From: CAYHGV01 sp964356135 | GTDB taxonomy: Bacteria; Hydrothermota; Tepidihabitantia; CAYHGV01 | Assembly: GCA_964356135.1 (NCBI GenBank) | Contig: CAYHGV010000034.1 | Coordinates: forward strand, 1-27,782 | Reading direction: 5' to 3' | Length of the DNA stretch: 27,782 nt | Shown: positions 1 through 6,108 of the stretch, one piece after another | How the letters are laid out: each line of letters starts with the position of its first letter | How positions within the stretch are numbered: position 1 is the stretch's first letter | Made by a program: the position numbers and the translations under genes | The notes under the pieces: generated by a model | The model's input: the letters and a program-made list of their open reading frames with translations, nothing else | Told to the model about the DNA's origin: nothing | Databases searched by the model: none

Positions 1-38
1 GCCAGTTCTTTTTTCTCATCTGTCTTTTTATAGCTCAT
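1..38 (-). CDS. 5' end of an unidentified gene leaving the window
   Basis: Only the first 12 codons are inside the window (MSYKKTDEKKEL), reading leftward from an ATG at 38. The case for a real gene is the promoter just upstream: a perfect TTGACA (69-74), a 16-bp spacer and TATGCT (47-52) place the transcription start about two bases before this ATG. That is the same near-leaderless layout seen at several other genes in the window. There is no Shine-Dalgarno sequence. The charged, lysine-rich N-terminus gives no clue to function. Confidence 0.4.
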   Translation of the reverse strand, partial: MSYKKTDEKKEL

Positions 39-46
39 AGCATCTT

Positions 47-74
47 AGCATAGGTTAAAAACTGTGTTTGTCAA
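47..74 (-). promoter_or_regulatory. Sigma70-type promoter, near-leaderless
   Basis: The -35 box TTGACA is at 69-74, the spacer is 16 bp and the -10 box TATGCT is at 47-52, read on the minus strand. The predicted start is near position 40, one or two bases before the ATG at 38. The gap from 75 to 324 holds no gene I can support; a 66-codon plus-strand open frame there has no family resemblance and no start signal. Confidence 0.55.
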
Positions 75-324
75 GAATAAGTTTTTTATTCGTGTCAACT
101 TCAGGTCCACAGTCTTCTGCCCAGCCCCCCTATTCTCTCACGCTGGGGCTATACAGATACCCTCTCCCCTTCATCCTCTCCGTACAGCTCAACCGGTGTA
201 AGAAAATGATCCGTTTGGAGGGGTGGTTCGGAGGACAGGTTAAAATCGGAGAAGGGGAAATGATATAGAGCAACCATATGGGGTGTCTATTAGAAAACGG
301 GCAGTTAATACCATACCGCCTGAA

Positions 325-495
325 TCATAACACGTCTAAACACCGCTTTACTTCGTCCCTCTGAATTCTATTTATATCAGAGTTCCAGTATTTAATAGCC
401 GCTGGGTGATACAACCAAGTTACAGTTTGTGGCAGATGTGTGGATAATTCTCTGCTCCCGTATTCATAGGCTTCTTTCCCCAAAAAAATCTTCCA
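325..495 (-). pseudogene. C-terminal remnant of a gene cut by the RAYT element
   Basis: From the edge of the left terminal repeat of the transposase element, one minus-strand frame stays open for 56 codons and ends at TGA (325-327). It has no start of its own. The amino-acid make-up looks like real coding sequence (segments such as KEAYEYGSRELSTHLP and TWLYHPAAIKYWN). The YHPAA segment faintly recalls the HPS/HPA motif of uracil-DNA glycosylases, but that is a guess from five residues. The simplest reading is the 3' end of a gene whose 5' part was lost when the neighbouring element arrived. The sequence on the far side of the element is IS3-like and does not match it, so a deletion probably accompanied insertion. 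Confidence 0.4.
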
Positions 496-496
496 G

Positions 497-510
497 GGGG
501 TCAGGTCTTG
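497..510 (+). repeat. Left terminal inverted repeat of the RAYT element
   Basis: GGGGTCAGGTCTTG, an exact reverse complement of 1402-1415. It overlaps the last codon region and stop (TGA, 501-503) of the transposase gene. Confidence 0.75.
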
Positions 511-1361
511 CTTTTTGGCATTTTAATCAACTTGCTCACCGTTGAATAGTGCATCCCTAGATGATCCGCAATCTCCTTCTGACTGTAACCATAATTCATA
601 ACCGCCTCTTTCATCCTTTGGTTTCGTTTTTGTTTGTCCTGTAAGACTCGGGTGGTAAATAATTCATCGATACCAGGCCGGCCAATATATCGTTGACTTT
701 TGGGAATCTCTTTTATATCCTCATACCCCTTCACATAACCGGTTAACCGATCCACAAAATCATCTTTACCCAGGATACTCTGCGCCTTAACTTTATTCCA
801 GAACGGCTCTCCTCCGATACCGGCTTTTACAAATTCTCGGTATTTCGCCTGCGCCTGCCCACGTCTTGTTGCCAATTGTCCTAATATCCAGTCCGAAGTC
901 AGGCAGGCATGGGACTTCCCGGAGCCTGCGGTGCCGTGGTAACTACTCCACCTCCATCCCTCTAGACTTTGAACCGCCCGCGCCCTTACCGGATTCAGCA
1001 CTACATATCGCGAAACCTCAAGCAGATGGCTTTCCTTCTGGATAAGGATTGCTTTGTATCTACCTTGAAAGATATGTCCAATCCGATGATGCCGTTTATT
1101 AAAAGTCTGCGTATATACCCCGTTGAGCTGTCTCATGCCCTGGGAGAGGTTTCCTTCCGGTGTCTCGATTATGAGGTGGTAGTGATTGTCCATCAGGCAG
1201 TAGGCATGACAGAACCAGTGGTAGCGTTCATTAACCAGCTTTAAAACGGCAAGAAAATTGTGACGGTCTTGGTCGTCTTTAAAGATCGGCTTTCGCGCAT
1301 TCCCGCGCGAAGTTATATGATATACCGCCCCGCTATATTCTATTCTGAGTGGCCGCGCCAT
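501..1361 (-). CDS. REP-associated tyrosine transposase (Y1_Tnp / HUH family)
   Basis: A 286-residue transposase of the IS200-like Y1 family, RAYT subgroup. These enzymes nick single-stranded DNA at REP-type hairpins through a tyrosine. Visible features in order: the N-terminal signature MARPLRIEYSGAVYHITSRG, the metal-binding HUH-like motif NHYHLII (His60 and His62), the IFQGRYKAIL segment, and SRYVVLNPVRA with the likely catalytic Tyr119. A C-terminal extension carries a helix-turn-helix (YSQKEIADHLGMHYSTVSKL, about residues 258-277), typical of the longer RAYT subgroup. The frame is intact, so the enzyme may be active. The ATG lies 7 bp after a TAAAAT -10 box, so the mRNA should be leaderless. 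The terminal repeat overlaps the stop codon. Confidence 0.93.
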   Translation of the reverse strand: MARPLRIEYSGAVYHITSRGNARKPIFKDDQDRHNFLAVLKLVNERYHWFCHAYCLMDNHYHLIIETPEGNLSQGMRQLNGVYTQTFNKRHHRIGHIFQGRYKAILIQKESHLLEVSRYVVLNPVRARAVQSLEGWRWSSYHGTAGSGKSHACLTSDWILGQLATRRGQAQAKYREFVKAGIGGEPFWNKVKAQSILGKDDFVDRLTGYVKGYEDIKEIPKSQRYIGRPGIDELFTTRVLQDKQKRNQRMKEAVMNYGYSQKEIADHLGMHYSTVSKLIKMPKSKT

Positions 1362-1368
1362 GAATTTT

Positions 1369-1397
1369 ATTTTAACAAAAGGTTCTCTTTATGTCAA
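1369..1397 (-). promoter_or_regulatory. Leaderless promoter of the RAYT gene
   Basis: TTGACA (1392-1397), a 17-bp spacer and TAAAAT (1369-1374) on the minus strand. The ATG starts at 1361, about 7 bp after the -10 box, leaving no room for a ribosome-binding site. The promoter lies inside the element, just within the right terminal repeat. Confidence 0.6.
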
Positions 1398-1400
1398 GAT

Positions 1401-1478
1401 TCAAGACCTGACCCCTCTCGATGCTCGTAAGATTTCAACCTTCTGCTCTGGAGTAAATCTCCTCCGTGGACCTGCCAT
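1401..1478 (-). pseudogene. Truncated IS3-family orfA (N-terminal 20 or so codons)
   Basis: Reading leftward from ATG at 1476-1478, the frame begins MAGPRRRFTPEQKVEILRA. This matches the start of the helix-turn-helix protein OrfA of IS3/IS911-type transposases, where a basic RRxFTPEqK-EIlr opening is characteristic. After about 20 codons it runs into the right terminal repeat of the RAYT element and stops at TGA (1401-1403). It keeps a Shine-Dalgarno AGGAG (1486-1490, 7 bp from the ATG) and a promoter. The rest of orfA and orfB are not in the window. The RAYT element therefore probably inserted into, or recombined with, an IS3 copy. Confidence 0.6.
1402..1415 (-). repeat. Right terminal inverted repeat of the RAYT element
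   Basis: CAAGACCTGACCCC on the plus strand, the exact reverse complement of 497-510. It interrupts the IS3-type orfA reading frame. Confidence 0.75.
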
Positions 1479-1497
1479 CGGTAAGCTCCTTTCTTCC

Positions 1498-1525
1498 ACC
1501 TTATTCCGCTACCCCCGTTTGTCAA
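1498..1525 (-). promoter_or_regulatory. Promoter of the truncated IS3 orfA
   Basis: TTGACA (1520-1525), a 16-bp spacer and TAAGGT (1498-1503). The predicted start near 1491 leaves a 13-base leader that contains AGGAG. The -10 box is a weak match. Confidence 0.35.
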
Positions 1526-1716
1526 GTTCCATCTGAAGTGCTGCAGAAAGATGCCCCCAGATATCATAAAACTTCACCAGTTGGGTTATAAGCGACAATC
1601 TCCAATCAGTGCTATATGATACCCCTGTGGGATTTTTTTTATCCTGTTTGTCTTTGCGAACCACTCCGGGTGCCGCAACTATATGTAAATAAGGAAGAAA
1701 CTTATACTTAGGGTCT

Positions 1717-2820
1717 TTATGGGGATAAAAATAAACTGGGTTGCTTAAAGGAAGAAGCATTAATGCCTTGAATAAATTTATTGTATTTCCGGTCAAGATA
1801 CATATCTGGTGATACATCATCGTAAAGGTAGTGAAATAACTTGATTGAATTTTCGCGAGCATATCGAAAATAATAGTATTTATCCCGGTGATATATCATT
1901 TTTGAAGGCAGTCCGACTTCAGTTTGAAGTATCTTTTCCAATTCATATATAAAATCCTTTGAACCGCTTATATAATGTGCTCTAAGAAATTTAGGGTTTT
2001 TTTTATCAAAAAAGACCGAACCATCGCCATCCCAGCATCCTCTTATGAAATGTCTATGAAATTCCTTCGGCATTTCTGGGAATTTGATCACCAGGCTCTT
2101 ACGTGGAACCATACCTAATCGCATTAAATCAGCAACCATTTCATCTCTCGCAAATTGGAGTGTATAAAGATTTGGCTGTTTTTTCGAAGCCCTTCTAATT
2201 GGATGAGTAGATTTCATAAGGTTTTTAACATTAAGCAATAAAGAATAATCAATAGATGATAATGATACTACATAGTTTCCTGACCCATGAATACTAATAT
2301 GCCCATCAGTGAATAAAAGGCCGAGAACCCACGCTGAGGCTGGAGACCATTCTTTAAAGAAATTTTTGTTGATGTTATGGAAAGTCTGCCCGGCTATTTT
2401 CCCCTTTTTCTCTGCCTCTAATCGGGCGTTTGATTTAGACCTACGGGGGATATTGTAGAGTCTGCAAAGTTTCATAATATACATACGAGAACAGCCAAAT
2501 TTCTGACCTATATCAGCTAGGGAGAGATTGCAATCATAATAAAGATATTTAAGGATTGCTTCGGGGAGCTTATCACTTATTCTGCCTTGTTTCCTTCTTC
2601 TACGTATGGATTTCGTCATAGCTGGACTGACCATTTGGGCTCGTGTATCTTTATAAAAAATCGCCAGTTTGGTTTCGATATTATATTTCTTTTTTAATCT
2701 CGTTACTGTTACTATGTTGGTGTTAAAAAGATTTGCTATGTCCTTTATTGTAAGGTTTTTATTGACATACAATTCCCAAAAGGTTTCTTTTGATATTTTA
2801 TCTTTCAAAAGCGTCCTCAT
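1717..2820 (-). CDS. Free-standing LAGLIDADG homing-endonuclease-like protein with two HTH domains
   Basis: A 367-residue protein. The N-terminal 130 residues hold two helix-turn-helix segments, TIKDIANLFNTNIVTVTRLK (about 24-43) and SLADIGQKFGCSRMYIMKL (about 100-118). Both have the look of HTH repeats that precede homing-endonuclease domains. Two LAGLIDADG helices follow: WVLGLLFTDG (164-173) and FIRGCWDGDG (258-267). Each ends in the acidic Asp-Gly that binds metal in this family, so both half-sites look intact and the enzyme could be a single-chain endonuclease. No flanking exons, intein splice residues or group I intron can be seen, so the gene stands free. A weak AAGGA lies about 8 bp before the ATG. 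The gene sits in AT-rich accessory DNA next to transposon remnants. Roughly 350 bp downstream, to the IS3 promoter, contain no convincing gene. Confidence 0.85.
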   Translation of the reverse strand: MRTLLKDKISKETFWELYVNKNLTIKDIANLFNTNIVTVTRLKKKYNIETKLAIFYKDTRAQMVSPAMTKSIRRRRKQGRISDKLPEAILKYLYYDCNLSLADIGQKFGCSRMYIMKLCRLYNIPRRSKSNARLEAEKKGKIAGQTFHNINKNFFKEWSPASAWVLGLLFTDGHISIHGSGNYVVSLSSIDYSLLLNVKNLMKSTHPIRRASKKQPNLYTLQFARDEMVADLMRLGMVPRKSLVIKFPEMPKEFHRHFIRGCWDGDGSVFFDKKNPKFLRAHYISGSKDFIYELEKILQTEVGLPSKMIYHRDKYYYFRYARENSIKLFHYLYDDVSPDMYLDRKYNKFIQGINASSFKQPSLFLSP

Positions 2821-2890
2821 CTTATATCCTTTTTTTACGCATCTCAGGTTGGTAAATGAGAACCGAATATGTTGAATATACTACAATCCG

Positions 2891-3223
2891 CTACACCTCG
2901 CTGGTTGATGGTTTTTTCTTCCAGCGCCGGGTCGATGCCCGAATACCGCCGCCCAATGAAAAGAGCAGTCCAATCAGGTATCCCAGATTGTAATGCCAGC
3001 CGGTATTATTAACCTCGTAGATGCCGACGGTTTTGTTGAACAGGCTGATAATAAAGGTAATGACGATTATCAAACCGTGCCAGAGCCCTGCCCAAAATCC
3101 AGCTTTGTGACCCGCGGCGAGTTCTTGATTCCAGCGGGCATTGCCCGGTGCGCAGCTTAATAGCACCACAACTACAAGTAATGCCATCACCAGTAGTAGT
3201 GATTTGTATTTTTTTATAAACAC
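2891..3223 (-). CDS. Small lipoprotein-like membrane protein of unknown function
   Basis: A 110-residue protein starting at GTG (3221-3223), with a strong AAGGAGG four bases upstream. Residues 5-23 form a hydrophobic signal segment ending in VVLLSCAPG, a plausible lipobox with Cys24. A second hydrophobic stretch follows (GFWAGLWHGLIIVITFIISL, about 42-61), then NNTGWHYNLGYLIGLLFSLGGG and a basic tail. I recognise the overall pattern (SCAPGNA, then GLWHGLI, then GWHYNLGYLIG) as a conserved hypothetical family found in many bacteria, but I know of no function. It lies between accessory DNA and the ATP synthase operon, on the same strand as both, with a palindromic repeat in the gap after atpC. 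Confidence 0.75.
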   Translation of the reverse strand: MFIKKYKSLLLVMALLVVVVLLSCAPGNARWNQELAAGHKAGFWAGLWHGLIIVITFIISLFNKTVGIYEVNNTGWHYNLGYLIGLLFSLGGGIRASTRRWKKKPSTSEV

Positions 3224-3292
3224 GCTGCCTCCTTAGTTGTTGACATCAAACAATTATAAGGGAGTCCATAATAGTTTAGACTATTCTTTGAA

Positions 3293-3385
3293 TGTCATTC
3301 TGAGGCTGAAAGCCGAAGAATCTTGTTTGTCGAGCCGATAAGAGACGAGATTCTTCACTTCGCTTACGCTTCGTTCAGAATGACA
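3293..3385. repeat. 93-bp palindromic repeat (MITE/REP-like)
   Basis: The outer arms TGTCATTCTGA (3293-3303) and TCAGAATGACA (3375-3385) are perfect inverted copies. Inside them GAAGAATCT (3315-3323) pairs with AGATTCTTC (3348-3356). This GTCATTCTGAG...GAAGAATCT pattern is familiar as an intergenic palindrome in many environmental bacterial genomes. It lies just after atpC, so its transcript could fold into a hairpin that ends or stabilises the ATP synthase mRNA. No other terminator is visible there. Confidence 0.7.
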
Positions 3386-3460
3386 ATTCCGGTAGATGTC
3401 TATACGTTTATGGCCTTATTAGTAAGAGAGAAAAACACCGCTTGAACCCATTCCGCCATC

Positions 3461-3727
3461 TCACGTTGGGCTGGTTTTTAAGGTTGCCGACGATGCCAGG
3501 ATGACCACCTTCTCCGGCGTCACCTCACACAATCCGCCCGAGATTTCATAAAAACTAATTGAACCGTCTTTTTTTATTTTTACTGTCCCTGCTGTTAGCG
3601 GTGTGACAAAATAGGTATGCTTGGGCAAAACCCCAAAATATCCCTCGATGCCGGGTGCGATGACCGATTCGACCGCAGCACTCAGGACAACCTTGTCGGG
3701 CGTTAAGAATTCGAGTAGGAAAGGCAT
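3461..3727 (-). CDS. atpC: F1 ATP synthase epsilon subunit, short form
   Basis: An 88-residue epsilon subunit, which links the c-ring to gamma at the foot of the central stalk. The sequence covers only the N-terminal beta-sandwich (FLLEFLTPDKVVLSAAVESV, GIEGYFGVLPKHTYFVTPL, ISGGLCEVTPEKVVILAS) and stops where the C-terminal inhibitory helical hairpin would begin; longer epsilon subunits have about 130-140 residues. It is last in the operon but is separated from atpD by an 870-bp insertion carrying repeats and a four-helix-bundle gene. The repeat tract runs to within a few bases of the ATG (3725-3727), and the bases upstream are pyrimidine-rich on the coding strand, so no Shine-Dalgarno is visible. 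Expression may therefore depend on an unusual route. The motif GAGTAG even occurs on the plus strand within codons 4-6. Confidence 0.93.
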   Translation of the reverse strand: MPFLLEFLTPDKVVLSAAVESVIAPGIEGYFGVLPKHTYFVTPLTAGTVKIKKDGSISFYEISGGLCEVTPEKVVILASSATLKTSPT

Positions 3728-4098
3728 GCTAATAGTAGCGAGTAGATGGTAGCGAGGAGCGAGGAGGGAAGAAACCAGAAGCGAGCAGATAGTAGCGAGT
3801 AGTGAGGAGGAAAGATACGAAAGTAGAGAGTAACGAGTAGTGAGTAACGAGGGGGAAAAAATAGAAATGAGTAGATAGGAGCGAGGAGGGTGGAGGAAAG
3901 ATACGAAAGTAGAGAGTAACGAGTAGTGAGTAACGAGAAAGGGAGAAACAGAAGCGAGTAGATAGTGGTGAGTAGCGAGGAAACTGAGATGAATAAATAG
4001 TAGGGGCGGTAACGGGGCATAGGGGGAAATTACCTACACCTCGATACTCGCTACTCAATCTTCTTCCCTTGTTTATCATCCCTCGCTGCTGTTTCTCG
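3728..4098. repeat. Quasi-periodic GAGTARY tract with an 86-bp tandem repeat
   Basis: The plus strand from 3728 to about 4010 is almost entirely purine-rich 7-base words of the type GAGTAGC, GAGTAGT or GAGTAAC. A perfect 46-bp stretch at 3806-3851 recurs at 3892-3937, so the larger unit is 86 bp, with two good copies and partial third and fourth copies on either side. From about 4040 to 4098 the orientation flips (CTACTC on the plus strand), so the two halves can fold on each other. Two open frames across the tract encode only RYSLL-type repeats, and 86 is not a multiple of three, so they are not genes. The tract fills the space between atpC and the four-helix-bundle gene. Confidence 0.8.
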
Positions 4099-4473
4099 CT
4101 ATTCATTCCTCACTACTGCCTTTATCAGTCCCGCTAACATTCTTGCTATCTCTTCGATTTCTGCCGTTAGCTGTGAGTAGCGAGTAGGTAGAGGCGAAGG
4201 GAAATAATCCAAATCCTTTGAGAGTATCATATAGTAGTAAAGTTCATCCAGCGAGCCTTGAGCAATGTTGTAGAAATTTACTTTATCCCTTTTGCCCCGT
4301 TTTCTAAACCCTTCGGCGATGTTTGCCGGAACGGAAACTGCCGCTCTGCGCATCTGGGCAACGAGCCCAAATTTTTCTTCCCGGGGATAATCTTTAGTTA
4401 TCCTATAAATCCCGAGCACCAGTTGATGTGCCTTTTGCCAGACTTTTAGGTCCTCGAACTTCATTATCTGCAT
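4099..4473 (-). CDS. Four-helix-bundle protein (23S rRNA IVP / S23 family) inside the atp operon
   Basis: A 124-residue protein starting MQIMKFEDLKVWQKAHQLVL, followed by AAVSVPANIAEGFRKRGKRD, NIAQGSLDELYYYMILSKDL and EIEEIARMLAGLIKAV. These are the hallmarks of the four-helix-bundle family (TIGR02436), first seen in intervening sequences of 23S rRNA and related in fold to the Avd accessory protein of diversity-generating retroelements. Its molecular role is not known. The ATG at 4473 is chosen because AAGGAGG lies 5 bp upstream; a TTG 18 bp further out lacks support. The loop PLPTRYSQLT and the final residues VVRNE plus the TAG stop are encoded by the same CTACTC/GAGTAG words that flank the gene, so the repeat runs into the coding sequence. 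It sits between atpD and atpC, where no such gene belongs, and looks like part of an inserted element. Confidence 0.88.
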   Translation of the reverse strand: MQIMKFEDLKVWQKAHQLVLGIYRITKDYPREEKFGLVAQMRRAAVSVPANIAEGFRKRGKRDKVNFYNIAQGSLDELYYYMILSKDLDYFPSPLPTRYSQLTAEIEEIARMLAGLIKAVVRNE

Positions 4474-4514
4474 AGTTCCCTCCTTGTTCAAAATAATTGG
4501 TTTTCTTTTCCCTT

Positions 4515-4599
4515 CATTTCATTCCACACTACTCGCTCCTCGCTGCTCTCACCCGTTTCCATTCCTCATCCCTCACTACTCGTTGCTGGCTACTCACTA
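4515..4599. repeat. CTACTCGCT-type tract at the atpD end of the insertion
   Basis: The plus strand shows CACACTACTCGCTCCTCGCT, then CTCACTACTCGTTGCTGGCT, then ACTCACTAC, which is the same word family as 3728-4098 in the opposite orientation. Its last bases (4597-4599) are the atpD stop codon itself (TAG on the minus strand). The repeat therefore begins exactly where atpD ends, as if inserted at the stop codon. Confidence 0.7.
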
Positions 4600-6033
4600 C
4601 TGCTTTCCCAACTCCTTCCCTTGCTCCACCGCTTCGTCGATCGTGCCGACCAAAAAGAACGCCTGTTCCGGCAAACTGTCGTATTTGCCTTCGACAATCC
4701 CTTTGAAACCCCGGATCGTCTCGGCGAGCGACACATACCGTCCTTTGCGGCCGGTAAACTCTTCGGCAACGAACATCGGCTGGGAGAAAAACCGCTGGAT
4801 CTTGCGTGCCCGGGCGACGACCTGCTTATCCTCCTCCGACAGGTCCTCCATCCCTAAAATCGCGATGATATCCTGCAGGTCCTTATAGCGCTGGAGCACC
4901 TGCTGGACCGAACGCGCGACCGTGTGGTGCTCCTCGCCGATGATGCGCGGGTCCAGAATTCGCGAGGTCGATACCAGCGGGTCGACCGCCGGATAGATTC
5001 CCAATTCGACAATCGAGCGGGATAAAGCGATGGTTGCATCGAGATGGGCGAAGGTCGCAACCGGTGCCGGGTCGGTGTAATCGTCCGCCGGCACGAATAT
5101 CGCCTGGACCGAAGTGATCGAGCCGCGTTTGGTCGAGGTTATCCGTTCTTCCAGTTCTGCCATATCCGAAGCCAGCGTCGGCTGATAGCCGACCGCCGAT
5201 GGCATCCTGCCTAAGAGGGTGGACACCTCAGAACCGGCCTGGATAAATCTAAAAATATTATCGATAAATAAAAGCACATCCTGTCCGACTTCATCACGGA
5301 AATACTCAGCCAGGGTTACGCCGGTTAAACCGACCCGGAAACGCGCACCGGGCGGTTCGTTCATCTGGCCGAAGACCATTGCGGTCTTTTCGAGCACTTT
5401 GAGCTTTTTCATCTCAAGCCAGAGATCGTTCCCTTCCCGGGTTCGCTCACCGACACCGGCAAAAACCGACACCCCGCCGTGCTCGATGGCAATATTGCGA
5501 ATCATCTCTTCAACCAGAATGGTTTTACCGACACCCGCTCCGCCGAACATGCCAATCTTACCCCCTTTGGGAAACGGCGCGACGAGGTCGATTACCTTCA
5601 AGCCGGTTTCTAGGAGCTCGGTCTTCGTCTCCTGTTCTTCAAGCGGTGGGGGTTGCCGATGAATCGGACAGCGCTCCTTGGTGGCGATCGGTCCTAACTC
5701 ATCGATCGGCTCGCCGACAACATTGATTAAACGACCGAGCGTTTCCTTGCCGACCGGCACCGTGATCGGTCCACCCTGGTCATACGCCACCATGCCCCGT
5801 TTCAGCCCGTCGGTCGACGCGAGCGAGATACAACGCGCCCGGTTGTCGCCCAAATGCTGAACGACCTCGACCACGAGCGTCGGCCCCTGGTCGGCAAGCA
5901 CCCGCTCCCGGTCGATGCGGATCGCATTGCGAATCGGCGGTAAACCGACTTGCGAAAACTCGATATCAATTACCGGGCCGATAATCTGAACGATCCGGCC
6001 GGCATGCGTCTCTTCCTTCTTCGTCTTCTTCAA
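4597..6033 (-). CDS. atpD: F1 ATP synthase beta subunit (catalytic)
   Basis: A 478-residue catalytic beta subunit. Visible features: an N-terminal beta-barrel (RIVQIIGPVIDIEF), Walker A GGAGVGKT at 164-171, the catalytic glutamate segment GVGERTREGNDLW, Walker B QDVLLFIDNIFRF, SALLG-like loop VSTLLGRMPSAVGYQPTLA and EDLSEED near the C-terminus, the DELSEED-equivalent lever that pushes gamma. All catalytic motifs are intact. The best start is TTG (6031-6033), preceded by AGGAGG at 6038-6043; an ATG between them is out of frame. The N-terminus has an extra lysine/glutamate-rich stretch (MKKTKKEETH). The gap to atpG carries a TTTGCA-type repeat. The stop codon lies inside the CTACTC tract, so the last residues (GKELGKQ) may have been altered by the insertion. 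Confidence 0.98.
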   Translation of the reverse strand: MKKTKKEETHAGRIVQIIGPVIDIEFSQVGLPPIRNAIRIDRERVLADQGPTLVVEVVQHLGDNRARCISLASTDGLKRGMVAYDQGGPITVPVGKETLGRLINVVGEPIDELGPIATKERCPIHRQPPPLEEQETKTELLETGLKVIDLVAPFPKGGKIGMFGGAGVGKTILVEEMIRNIAIEHGGVSVFAGVGERTREGNDLWLEMKKLKVLEKTAMVFGQMNEPPGARFRVGLTGVTLAEYFRDEVGQDVLLFIDNIFRFIQAGSEVSTLLGRMPSAVGYQPTLASDMAELEERITSTKRGSITSVQAIFVPADDYTDPAPVATFAHLDATIALSRSIVELGIYPAVDPLVSTSRILDPRIIGEEHHTVARSVQQVLQRYKDLQDIIAILGMEDLSEEDKQVVARARKIQRFFSQPMFVAEEFTGRKGRYVSLAETIRGFKGIVEGKYDSLPEQAFFLVGTIDEAVEQGKELGKQ

Positions 6034-6049
6034 ACATCCTCCTTAGTCT

Positions 6050-6100
6050 CTTTCACTATTCATTTTGCACTTTGCATTTTAAATTTTGCAATTACATCCT
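6050..6100. repeat. TTTGCATTTT-type quasi-repeat between atpG and atpD
   Basis: The plus strand reads TTCATTTTGCACTTTGCATT followed by TTAAATTTTGCAATTAC: one short word repeated with small changes. A related tract in inverted orientation lies at 6984-7021, so the atpG gene is bracketed by an inverted pair. Neither encodes anything. Confidence 0.55.
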
Positions 6101-6108
6101 TGCTCATC

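Larger units (their letters stand above)
497..1415 (-). mobile_element. RAYT (IS200/IS605-like) element with 14-bp inverted ends
   Basis: A single transposase gene lies between two perfect 14-bp inverted copies: GGGGTCAGGTCTTG at 497-510 and its reverse complement at 1402-1415. The left copy contains the transposase stop codon, and the right copy lies just outside the promoter, so the element is about 0.92 kb with almost no spare sequence. REP-associated tyrosine transposases are usually single-copy genes flanked by the palindromic REP sequences they recognise, and this arrangement fits. Left of the element is a gene remnant; right of it is a truncated IS3 orfA. Confidence 0.7.

Noticed and set aside
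68..268. 66-codon plus-strand frame at the left edge
   Set aside because: It overlies the promoter of the edge gene, has no Shine-Dalgarno and no recognisable family.
1509..1862. 117-codon minus-strand frame after the LAGLIDADG gene
   Set aside because: It overlaps the endonuclease gene by about 145 bp in another frame and has no clear start signal or family. Its last third looks mildly protein-like, but its 3' end contains the IS3 promoter.
3728..3960. Possible CRISPR array
   Set aside because: The repeats are direct but contiguous and degenerate, with no unique spacers of regular length and no cas genes in the window.
3703..4106. Two overlapping minus-strand open frames of 105 and 125 codons
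   Set aside because: They translate the GAGTARY/CTACTC repeat tract into YSLL/TRYS-type repeats, have no ribosome-binding site, and the 86-bp period is not a multiple of three.
4099..4473. Possible diversity-generating retroelement with the four-helix-bundle protein as Avd
   Set aside because: No reverse transcriptase and no template/variable repeat pair with adenine-specific changes is visible within the window. The fold relationship alone is not enough.
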